From: Selenomonas sp. ND2010 | GTDB taxonomy: Bacteria; Bacillota; Negativicutes; Selenomonadales; Selenomonadaceae | Direction: 5' to 3' | Assembly (NCBI RefSeq): GCF_000702005.1 | Contig: NZ_JNKI01000023.1 | Coordinates: 1-44,842 of the forward strand | Length of the DNA stretch: 44,842 bases | In this document: positions 34,437 to 42,036 of the stretch, in pieces | Layout of the letters: each line of letters begins with the position of its first letter | Position numbering within the stretch: the stretch's first letter is position 1 | The notes under the pieces: generated by a model | Told to the model about the DNA's origin: nothing | Database searches by the model: none | What the model saw: only the letters and a program-made list of their open reading frames with translations | Translations under genes and position numbers: made by a program

Positions 34437-37400
34437 ATGCAGAAGTATCGAATCGTTCCGCAACAAGAGAATATGTTCTGGCAGCTGGTTCAGGGGATGA
34501 CGTTGGATGATGAGCAAAAAGAGCTTATGAAGTCGGCGTCGATTCGTCATGTGGAAGTATGTACCAAGACCAACAGCTGGGAAATCGTGCTGATCAGCCA
34601 AACGCTTATCCCCGATGCACTCTTACAGGAAGCGGCCGCTCAGATTCAGCGGAAGTGCCAGCTCGATCAGGTGCTGTTTTATCAGGAAGTCATTGATGTG
34701 GAAGACGGCATCCAGAAAATTTGGACCAAACTTGTTACGGTGGTTTCCGAAGGCAATCCGACGGTGTTTCAGCTGTTGAAGCGTTCCAAGTATCGCGTGG
34801 ATGGCAGCCGCTTGATTCTCGATGTACCAGGAGAGCTGGGCGGCGAAATCATGCGTGCGCATTCGGTGGCGCAGCTCATGGGCAAAGCCATCAAACAGTT
34901 GCTGGGATATCGCTGTCCGGTAGAATGCAATGCCAGTGATGAAGTATTGCAGAATCTAGAGGTAGATGATAGCTTCAATACGCCGGAGTATCGCGCAGCT
35001 GTTCATCAGGAGCGCGTGGCTGAGCAGAAAGCTGCCACGGCGAAGATTCCAAATGCCAGCGTCAAGACGGCGGCCGCAGAGAGTAAGCCAAAATTGCCGA
35101 AGGTGCCGAAACATCATGCTGACTTTGATAAACCGGTGGTGGTGCATGGCGCAGGCAACCTCATCTTTGGCCGTGGGGTTATGGGAGAACGCAAGCTTAT
35201 CGATGAACTCGATGGCGAGATGAAGAATGTCATTCTCGAAGGCTTTATTGGTGAGGGTGCGATTTCTGGCATCAAGACCAATGAGTTCAAGACCGGGACG
35301 AAGTTGCTCTCGTTCTGTCTGTCGGATGAGAGTAACGGCATTGCTTGTAAAAAGTTCTTCAAGCCAAAACGTGGCAAGAATGGGCCAGAAGAAGATTTTG
35401 AGGAAATCATTGGCAAGCTCAAAGAGGGCATGGAAGTGCGTATCCGTGGTTCTGTCCGCTTTGATACCTATATGAATGAGTATGTGCTCTTCATGGATTC
35501 GTTAGCCAAGAAAGAAACGGAATCCCGCATGGATAATGCGGAGGTAAAGCGCGTAGAACTTCATGCGCATACCACCATGAGTGCTATGGATGCCGTGGTA
35601 TCGGTCAAAAACCTCGTCAAGACGGCGGCTCGTTGGGGCTGGCCGGCTATTGCCATTACGGACCATGGTGTCGTTCAGGCTTATCCGGATGCGGCGAAGG
35701 CCGCCAAGGATGCCGGCATTAAGGTCATCTATGGCATGGAAGGCTATCTAACTGGCGATGATTGGGAGCAAAAGCGGGCCAACCATATTATCTTTTTGGC
35801 CAAAAATCCCAATGGCCTGCGCAACCTCTATCAGATGGTATCGCTGGCGCACGTCAAATATTTTCATCGTCAGCCTCGTCTGCCCAAGAAAATCATTGAA
35901 GAATACCGTGAGGGAATCATCATTGGTTCTGCCTGTGAGGCAGGCGAGCTCATTCGCGCGATTGTCGAAGGACAATCGGACGAGCAGCTTATTGAGATTG
36001 CGAATTTCTACGATTATCTTGAGATTCAGCCAATCCACAACAATGACTTTTTGAAGCGCAGTGATAAATTCCCGGACATCAATACGGATGAAGACCTTAT
36101 CAACATTAACTTGAAAGTCGCTGACCTTGCGCAAAAACTCGGGAAGATGCTCGTCGCAACCTGTGACGTTCATTTTTTGAATCCTGAAGATCAGATATAC
36201 CGCGCCATTCTCATGAAGGGCAAGGGCTTTGATGATGCCGAGCTGCAGCCACCGCTTTATTTGCGGACGACGGAGGAAATGCTGGCGGAATTTGAGTACC
36301 TAGGGGAGGAACTGGCTTACGAAGCCGTCGTTACGAATCCGCGAAAAATCAACGAGATGATTGAATCCTTCAAGCCGATTCCTGACGACCTGTATTCGCC
36401 GATGATTCCAGGTGCCGATGAAGAAATCCGGTCGATGTCGTACAACAAGGCTAGGGAAATGTACGGCGAAAACTTGCCCGAAATCGTTGAAGCTCGTCTC
36501 CAGCAGGAGTTGAAGCCGATTATCGGACATGGATTCTCCGTGCTCTATCTTATCGCGCAGCGACTCGTTAAAAAATCCAATGACGATGGTTACCTGGTTG
36601 GTTCCCGTGGTTCGGTCGGTTCATCGTTTATCGCTACGATGACGGGCATCACAGAGGTTAATCCGCTACCGCCGCATTGGCGCTGCCCGCATTGTCAGTA
36701 CAGCAAATTCATTACCGATGGTTCCTATGGTTGTGGGTATGACTTGCCGGATAAGAATTGTCCGGTTTGTGGAGAGCCATTAATAAAAGATGGTCACGAT
36801 ATCCCCTTTGCGGTATTCCTTGGTTTCGATGGCGATAAGGTACCAGATATCGATTTGAACTTTTCTGGCACGTATCAGCCGGTTGCTCATAAGTACACAG
36901 AGATTTTGTTTGGCAAGGACAACGTCTATCGCGCAGGGTCCATTCAGACCGTTGCAGATAAGACGGCGTTTGGCTATGTCAAGAAATTCTTTGAAGAAAA
37001 GGGGGTCAAGAAACATGGCTCCTATATCGATCGGCTGGCCCATGGCTGTATGGGTGTCAAGTCCACGACGGGGCAGCATCCGGCTGGCATCATGGTTGTG
37101 CCGCGCAATATGGACGTCCATTTCTTTACGCCGATTCAGCATCCGGCTAACGATATGAATTGCGGTACGATAACGACTCACTTCGACTATCATTCCATCA
37201 GCAGCCGTCTGGTTAAGCTTGATATTCTGGGACACGATGATCCGACGGTTATCAAGATGCTCGAAGATCTTACCTGCCGGGATCCGAAGACCATTCCTTT
37301 TGATGATAAAGCCACGATGTCGATTTTTAACTCGACCGTAGCATTAGGCCTGACGCCAGAGGAGTTGGGGGCTACTTCGGGAACCTTTGGCATCCCGGAA

Positions 37401-38273
37401 TTCCGCACGCCCTTTACCCGGCAGATGATTGATGACACCAATCCAGATGTATTTTCGGATTTGGTGCGTATATCGGGATTCTCCCATGGTACTGACGTGT
37501 GGCTGGGCAACGCGCAGGACCTCATTCGCGGGGGACAGTGCACGATTAAGAATGCAATCTCGGCTCGTGATGATATCATGATGTATTTGATTCATAACGG
37601 TATCGATCCACTGCTTTCCTTTAAGACTATGGAAAAAGTTCGTAAGGGAAAGGGAATTGCCGAAGATACGGTAGAAGTTTTGCGCAAGGGGGGGATTCCG
37701 GAATGGTATATCGAATCCTGCCAGAAAATCAAGTATCTGTTCCCGCGTGCACATGCCACGGCTTATGTTATGATGGCCTACCGAATCGCCTTCTGTAAGG
37801 TGCATTATCCGCTGGCCTATTATGCTGCGTATTTTTCCATCCGTGCCGCCGAATTTGATGCGAACGTCATCGCTCGTGGCAAGGATTATGTAGGAGATCA
37901 GATTCATCAGCTGGAGCTTGCGTCTAAGGAAAAGAAACTCGATGCCAAGCAGAATGCGACGCTTATCGTTCTGCAGCTGGCTTGGGAAATGTATCTGCGT
38001 GGCTATAGTTGCGAATACGTCAATATTTACGAATCGGATGCAGAGAAATTCGTCATCCACGAAAAATCCCTGCTGCCGCCGATCGCCAGCCTCAGCGGGA
38101 TGGGAACCAAAGCGGCGCAGAGCATCGTCGAGGCCCGCAAAGATGGCGTGTTTACGAGTATCGAAGACCTTCGCCGCCGCACGGGTATCTCTAAGACCAA
38201 CATCGAAATCCTGCGCGACCATGGCTGTCTGGACGGCATGGGGGAGAGCGACCAGATTGCGCTGTTTAGTTAA
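34437..38273 (+). CDS. polC: DNA polymerase III PolC-type alpha subunit lacking the exonuclease insert
   Basis: PolC is the main replicase of low-GC Gram-positive bacteria. This 1278-residue version has the N-terminal domains, an OB fold (about 225-360) and a PHP domain with H376, H378, D385, H410, E435, H450, C500, D577 and H579. A four-cysteine zinc site (CPHC...CPVC) and catalytic D804, D806 (PDIDLNF) and D929 follow. Helix-hairpin-helix motifs and a C-terminal QIALF clamp-binding motif close it. Family members have about 1430-1440 residues because a DEDD proofreading exonuclease of about 160 residues is inserted in PHP. Here only 14 residues separate E435 from H450, and no FDxET motif occurs anywhere. 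The frame is intact, so this is a domain loss or ancestral absence rather than a broken gene. Confidence 0.96.
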   Translation: MQKYRIVPQQENMFWQLVQGMTLDDEQKELMKSASIRHVEVCTKTNSWEIVLISQTLIPDALLQEAAAQIQRKCQLDQVLFYQEVIDVEDGIQKIWTKLVTVVSEGNPTVFQLLKRSKYRVDGSRLILDVPGELGGEIMRAHSVAQLMGKAIKQLLGYRCPVECNASDEVLQNLEVDDSFNTPEYRAAVHQERVAEQKAATAKIPNASVKTAAAESKPKLPKVPKHHADFDKPVVVHGAGNLIFGRGVMGERKLIDELDGEMKNVILEGFIGEGAISGIKTNEFKTGTKLLSFCLSDESNGIACKKFFKPKRGKNGPEEDFEEIIGKLKEGMEVRIRGSVRFDTYMNEYVLFMDSLAKKETESRMDNAEVKRVELHAHTTMSAMDAVVSVKNLVKTAARWGWPAIAITDHGVVQAYPDAAKAAKDAGIKVIYGMEGYLTGDDWEQKRANHIIFLAKNPNGLRNLYQMVSLAHVKYFHRQPRLPKKIIEEYREGIIIGSACEAGELIRAIVEGQSDEQLIEIANFYDYLEIQPIHNNDFLKRSDKFPDINTDEDLININLKVADLAQKLGKMLVATCDVHFLNPEDQIYRAILMKGKGFDDAELQPPLYLRTTEEMLAEFEYLGEELAYEAVVTNPRKINEMIESFKPIPDDLYSPMIPGADEEIRSMSYNKAREMYGENLPEIVEARLQQELKPIIGHGFSVLYLIAQRLVKKSNDDGYLVGSRGSVGSSFIATMTGITEVNPLPPHWRCPHCQYSKFITDGSYGCGYDLPDKNCPVCGEPLIKDGHDIPFAVFLGFDGDKVPDIDLNFSGTYQPVAHKYTEILFGKDNVYRAGSIQTVADKTAFGYVKKFFEEKGVKKHGSYIDRLAHGCMGVKSTTGQHPAGIMVVPRNMDVHFFTPIQHPANDMNCGTITTHFDYHSISSRLVKLDILGHDDPTVIKMLEDLTCRDPKTIPFDDKATMSIFNSTVALGLTPEELGATSGTFGIPEFRTPFTRQMIDDTNPDVFSDLVRISGFSHGTDVWLGNAQDLIRGGQCTIKNAISARDDIMMYLIHNGIDPLLSFKTMEKVRKGKGIAEDTVEVLRKGGIPEWYIESCQKIKYLFPRAHATAYVMMAYRIAFCKVHYPLAYYAAYFSIRAAEFDANVIARGKDYVGDQIHQLELASKEKKLDAKQNATLIVLQLAWEMYLRGYSCEYVNIYESDAEKFVIHEKSLLPPIASLSGMGTKAAQSIVEARKDGVFTSIEDLRRRTGISKTNIEILRDHGCLDGMGESDQIALFS

Positions 38274-38308
38274 TTGTGCTTAGAAGGAAAGGGAAGAGAG
38301 TCAGGGTT

Positions 38309-38731
38309 ATGAAAAAATTCGGATTGTTGTGTTTCTTGTTACTATTGTTGTTGCCGCTTCGTTTTGCCGAAGCGGGGCACTATCATAACGGTTTGTTCTT
38401 TTATGATGATGCAAATAATTATCTGCGTATAACGCATTATTCGGGGTCTGGTGTCGCTAGTTTCGCTGATTTGACCTCGGCTACGAAAGTGCAGACAAAT
38501 GATTCGGATATCATATTCGTCGCTTGTGCTTACGAGTGGTCAAAGTCCGAGCCAGTTCTTAAAGCCAATGGCTATTTTTACGTTTGGAAAAAACCGAATG
38601 GCACGTATTATATCAAGCATGAAGATACCGCAGATTACACAGGGGATTATTATCGCTTGCCCGAGGTATTAGGACGAGAAGCCCAGTACATTGAATCCCG
38701 CGCCTATGGAAATATGCACAATAGAAAATAA
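38309..38731 (+). CDS. Small secreted protein of unknown function
   Basis: This 140-residue protein begins with a strong signal peptide (MKKFGLLCFLLLLLLPLRFAEAG). A mature part of about 117 residues follows, rich in Tyr, His, Asp and Asn, and looks like a small beta-rich domain (GLFFYDDANNYLRIT, IIFVACAYEW, GYFYVWKKPNGTYYIKH). I recognise no family. ATG 38309 was chosen for the signal peptide and the purine-rich GGAAGAGAG upstream. The reading frame extends back to 38276 without a sensible start. It lies 35 bases after polC and 25 before a hydrolase gene, possibly in one transcript, but nothing links it to replication. Confidence 0.75.
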   Translation: MKKFGLLCFLLLLLLPLRFAEAGHYHNGLFFYDDANNYLRITHYSGSGVASFADLTSATKVQTNDSDIIFVACAYEWSKSEPVLKANGYFYVWKKPNGTYYIKHEDTADYTGDYYRLPEVLGREAQYIESRAYGNMHNRK

Positions 38732-38756
38732 GGTTAAAAGGAAGTCTCATTAGGTT

Positions 38757-39527
38757 ATGGAAAAGAAGTTTGACATCAATGAAGAGGGCTTTAGTATACG
38801 CTGCAAGCTCTTTACTCGTGATAGTGACAAGACGGTGCGTACGTTTCGCGATGTGGTTATCGTCACACATGGTTTTGGCAGTCACAAGGATACGGCCGGA
38901 ACCGCTAATTTTGGCGAGCATATGGTGAACAAGTATAAAGGCTATGCGGTCATTGCCTTTGATTGGCCTTGTCATGGCGAAGATGCGCGCAAGAAACTGG
39001 AAATTGAGGAGTGCATGACCTATCTGCGGCTTGTGACGGCTTATGCGAAAACGGAGCTGCAGGCGGAGCGCGTCTACAATTATTCCACGAGTTTTGGGGC
39101 TTACTTGACGCTGCGTTATATGATAGAGCAGGAAAATCCCTTCGCCAAGATCGCTTTGCGCAGTCCGGCGGTTAATATGTTTGAATCCATGGACAAGCAT
39201 CTTACTGAGGAAAATCGGACAAAACTGGCCAAGGGAAAAGAGGTTCAAGTCGGGTTCGAGCGCAAACTCAAAATTGATAACAGCCTGCTCGACTCGCTGA
39301 AGTCCTTTGATGTTCGCGAACAGGAATATTTTGATTTTGCGGATGATATGCTGATTTTGCATGGCACAAAGGATGAAATGATTCCGTTTGCGATTTCTCA
39401 AGAATTCGCGGAGAACAATGTCATTGAATTTATTTCTGTGGAGGGGGCAAATCATCCCTTCCAGAATCAGAATCATATGGCCTTGGCCATTGCAAAGATC
39501 GTAGAATTTTTTGGTCCGGAAACGTAA
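38757..39527 (+). CDS. Alpha/beta hydrolase (serine hydrolase)
   Basis: This is a 256-residue cytoplasmic alpha/beta hydrolase, probably an esterase or peptidase-like enzyme of unknown substrate. It has the oxyanion strand VIVTHGFGSHKDT and DWPCHGED. The nucleophile elbow reads YSTSFGAY, with S112 as the likely nucleophile and Ser in place of the first Gly of GxSxG. The acid is at HGTKDEMIPF and the base at GANHPF. No signal peptide is present. It is 30 bases upstream of the ThrE-type exporter, which may be co-transcribed, though no functional link is apparent. Confidence 0.85.
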   Translation: MEKKFDINEEGFSIRCKLFTRDSDKTVRTFRDVVIVTHGFGSHKDTAGTANFGEHMVNKYKGYAVIAFDWPCHGEDARKKLEIEECMTYLRLVTAYAKTELQAERVYNYSTSFGAYLTLRYMIEQENPFAKIALRSPAVNMFESMDKHLTEENRTKLAKGKEVQVGFERKLKIDNSLLDSLKSFDVREQEYFDFADDMLILHGTKDEMIPFAISQEFAENNVIEFISVEGANHPFQNQNHMALAIAKIVEFFGPET

Positions 39528-39557
39528 GAAAAGATAGGGGAATGAGCAAGATAACCT

Positions 39558-40898
39558 ATGAATAGTTTGGATAAAAAGGAAGAAAAGGAACGCATCTTTA
39601 GCGAGCCGTTTGCCGAAATAGGTCCCAAAATGCATCTTTTATTGCACACGGGACAGTTGCTGATGGAAAATGGTGCCGATTCGGACCGCACCTTGCGGGA
39701 TATGATGCGGGCGGCGTCTTTTATGGGAATTCCGAAGGATCGCATTCATCAGCATGTTATGTATACGACGCTGATGTTAAATGTCAACGATGATCGGCAT
39801 TCTTATACCGAATTTCGCAAATGTACCAAGCATGGGGTTAATATGACGACGCTTTCAGCAGTCAGCAAGCTGACTTGGCGGGCTATGGCGAAAAATTATT
39901 CGCTGCAGGATTTTGAACGGCAATTGGAAAACATTCGCAAATTGCCACGGAATTATCCCGTGTGGCTCACTGCGCTGGGGGCTGGTGCCGCCTGTGGTGG
40001 ATTTTGCAAGCTTTTTGGCGGCAGTTGGCTGGACTTTTTGCTGACTGCGGTCTGCGCGCTGCTGGGCTTTCTCATTCGCCGCGTTTGCTTGGGGTACGGG
40101 TTTAATACTTATGCGGCGATCGCCATCACGTCTTTTGCGACGACGATGCTGGCCTGGGCCACGCAGTTTTTAACCGGAGGGCTTAACTGGTATCCGCTCA
40201 TCGCTTGCACGCTCTTTTTAGTGCCAGGTATCCCGCTTATCAATGCCGTGGATGATTTGCTCAACAATTTTATTGTTTCGGGCATGACGCGGGCAATGCA
40301 CACGCTTCTGGTCGTCGGTTCAATGACCTTTGGTATCGTGATGGCGATTCGCTTGGGCGGCGTTACGGACTTTACAGCCGTGGGACTTTCGGCGGCGGAG
40401 ACTTCGTATGTATCGCAGGCTTTGGCAGCCGCGATAGCCTCAATCGGATTTTCGATCATCTTTAATGTTCCTAAACGGTTGCTGCCCGTTGTGGGAATTG
40501 GTGGCATCATCACCGTCTTGCTTCGCAATGTGACGATAATGGAGCTGGGATGGTCACAGGCTGCGGGTTCCTTCTTTGGCGCAGCTGTTGTCGGTGTCAT
40601 CGCCCTGCGGGCAATTCATTGGTTCCATACGCCGAATATCATCATGACGATTCCGTCAGCAATTCCAATGATTCCTGGAGTTTTGCTTTATCGCTTGCTC
40701 TTTGCGTTGCTGAACATTCAGTTTATTACCTCGAGTGCTTTGCTCGATGGCATTCGAAGTGGTGTCGAGGCTGTTATCATCATTACCAGTATTGCTGTCG
40801 GCGTGGCAATACCGAATATCTTCATTCATCGTTATATTCAGGAGCGAAAGCTGGAAAACGAACGACGCCTGCTGGCGCAGCGTTATAACGAAGAATAA
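39558..40898 (+). CDS. Threonine/serine exporter family protein, fused ThrE type
   Basis: This 446-residue membrane protein is of the ThrE family. ThrE proteins export L-threonine and L-serine in Corynebacterium. It joins both halves that are separate genes in many Firmicutes. The N-terminal part has a cytosolic domain (LLHTGQLLMENGADSDRTLRDM; HVMYTTLML) followed by about five helices, as in ThrE/DUF1212. The second half (from about 280) has more helices and the ThrE_2 motif IPSAIPMIPGVLLYR. About ten transmembrane segments in total. The C-terminus is basic. A terminator lies right after it. Confidence 0.9.
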   Translation: MNSLDKKEEKERIFSEPFAEIGPKMHLLLHTGQLLMENGADSDRTLRDMMRAASFMGIPKDRIHQHVMYTTLMLNVNDDRHSYTEFRKCTKHGVNMTTLSAVSKLTWRAMAKNYSLQDFERQLENIRKLPRNYPVWLTALGAGAACGGFCKLFGGSWLDFLLTAVCALLGFLIRRVCLGYGFNTYAAIAITSFATTMLAWATQFLTGGLNWYPLIACTLFLVPGIPLINAVDDLLNNFIVSGMTRAMHTLLVVGSMTFGIVMAIRLGGVTDFTAVGLSAAETSYVSQALAAAIASIGFSIIFNVPKRLLPVVGIGGIITVLLRNVTIMELGWSQAAGSFFGAAVVGVIALRAIHWFHTPNIIMTIPSAIPMIPGVLLYRLLFALLNIQFITSSALLDGIRSGVEAVIIITSIAVGVAIPNIFIHRYIQERKLENERRLLAQRYNEE

Positions 40899-40920
40899 AA
40901 GAATTCGAATAAGAAAATAA

Positions 40921-40954
40921 AAAGAATCTCTTTTTGATAGGGATTCTTTTTTTT
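40921..40954 (+). terminator. Rho-independent terminator after the ThrE-type exporter
   Basis: AAAGAATCTC (40921-40930) pairs with GGGATTCTTT (40940-40949), including one G-T pair. A nine-base loop separates the arms, and the T run continues to 40954. Confidence 0.85.
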
Positions 40955-41025
40955 GTGGCGAAGTAATTAATAACGCAAGATAAGCAGTTTATTTTCTGAA
41001 CCGAATGATAAAGGATGTGATGATT

Positions 41026-41622
41026 ATGGATAGCAGAAAGATACTAGGCAAGGGAATGACGATGGCTATGATGGTTATGTTTTTTACCAATACAGCGATG
41101 GCCGCTGGCAGTGCGCCAGCTGAGCAAAAGCCAGCAAAGAGCCAGGCCGTGGAAGTACAGTTGGAATATTTGGATGGCCGTTGGTTTGCCAAACGCGATA
41201 TTGACTTATATAATCTTCATGTTTATCGGCAATACAAACAAGTAAAGGATGTTTCGCTTCACTATGGCATCAGTGTGACACGTCCGCTCGGCAAGACAAC
41301 TGATGATGGGATTGACCGCAACTCAGAAGCAGTAGGGATCGGGCCGTCCTATATGATGCGTTGGGAGAAAAAAATGTCAAAGAAATGGTCGGCATCCATC
41401 GATGGGGCTGGGTCAATCCTAGCGTATAATCACGCACATCCAGCCAGAGGACGAGCTTTTGGATTCTTATGGCGAATGGGGCCACGGATCACCTATCATT
41501 TCACTACGGATGATTCGATAAGTGCTGCCTACATCATCCACCACGCATCCAATGGCTTTAAGACCCATAACCCAGGCTATAATGGTGCTGGACTATCGCT
41601 GGGGTATCGGCATGCCTTTTAA
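41026..41622 (+). CDS. PagL-like outer-membrane protein (acyloxyacyl hydrolase family)
   Basis: This protein of about 198 residues has a signal peptide (MTMAMMVMFFTNTAMAAG) and a predicted eight-strand beta-barrel body. It matches the PagL family of lipid A 3-O-deacylases. The key motif HHASNG near the C-terminus holds the His and Ser of the catalytic triad. Where Pseudomonas PagL has Glu, this protein reads NPGYNGAG, so that position looks replaced. The final residue is Phe (YRHAF), the classic outer-membrane protein signature. This is the best evidence in the window for an outer membrane. ATG 41026 follows AAGGA; 41020 and 41005 are in-frame alternatives. It is upstream of csoR, but the operator-promoter lies between them. 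Confidence 0.75.
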   Translation: MDSRKILGKGMTMAMMVMFFTNTAMAAGSAPAEQKPAKSQAVEVQLEYLDGRWFAKRDIDLYNLHVYRQYKQVKDVSLHYGISVTRPLGKTTDDGIDRNSEAVGIGPSYMMRWEKKMSKKWSASIDGAGSILAYNHAHPARGRAFGFLWRMGPRITYHFTTDDSISAAYIIHHASNGFKTHNPGYNGAGLSLGYRHAF

Positions 41623-41639
41623 AATTTGAGGAGAGCTTC

Positions 41640-41689
41640 TTGACATATACCCCTCATAGGTATAATATACATACCTATGAGGGGTATAT
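41640..41689 (+). promoter_or_regulatory. csoR-copA promoter within a nested CsoR-type operator
   Basis: TTGACA (41640-41645) is the -35. TATAAT (41661-41666, 15-base spacing) or TAATAT (41663-41668, 17-base spacing) is the -10. The -10 region lies inside a perfect inverted repeat with 19-bp arms (41645-41663 and 41671-41689) and a seven-base spacer. Each arm is itself an ATACC-N7-GGTAT palindrome (41647-41663 and 41671-41687), and the two centres are 24 bp apart. CsoR operators commonly read ATACCCC...GGGGTAT, so this is probably a double binding site covering the promoter. Copper binding should release CsoR and switch the operon on. Confidence 0.85.
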
Positions 41690-41712
41690 TTATTATGATC
41701 AAGGAGGTACCC

Positions 41713-42021
41713 ATGGAGAAATGTTGTTGCGCAGAAATCAAGCACAAACACCGTGACAAGGACGGGAAAGAATATAAAGGACTGATATCCCGGCTGAATC
41801 GCATCGAAGGGCAGGTGCGAGGAATTCGTCGTATGGTGGAAGAGGATCGCTACTGCGTGGATATTATGACGCAGGTCAGCGCGATTCAGGCAGCGTTGGG
41901 GGCGTTTAACAAAGAACTGCTCGCTCAGCACATCAACAGTTGTGTGGTTCATGACATCCGTGAAGGCGATGATCATGTGGTACAAGAATTGATAACGCTT
42001 CTAGGGAAAATGGTACGTTGA
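41713..42021 (+). CDS. csoR: Copper-sensing repressor CsoR (DUF156 family)
   Basis: CsoR is an all-helical tetrameric repressor that leaves DNA when it binds Cu(I). The 102-residue protein has the Cu(I) ligands C48, H73 and C77 (RYCVDI and QHINSC) in the family C-H-C pattern. It also has RLNRIEGQVRGI for DNA contact. The N-terminus holds extra possible metal ligands (CCC at 4-6, HKH at 11-13). ATG 41713 follows AAGGAGGT (41701-41708). The in-frame ATG at 41677 lies inside the operator and is rejected. It is separated from copA by 15 bases. Confidence 0.93.
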   Translation: MEKCCCAEIKHKHRDKDGKEYKGLISRLNRIEGQVRGIRRMVEEDRYCVDIMTQVSAIQAALGAFNKELLAQHINSCVVHDIREGDDHVVQELITLLGKMVR

Positions 42022-42036
42022 CAGGTGGTGTGACTT

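Noticed and set aside
34623-38222. Many open frames in other frames across polC
   Set aside because: All overlap an intact 1278-codon frame with a complete set of PolC motifs outside the missing exonuclease domain.
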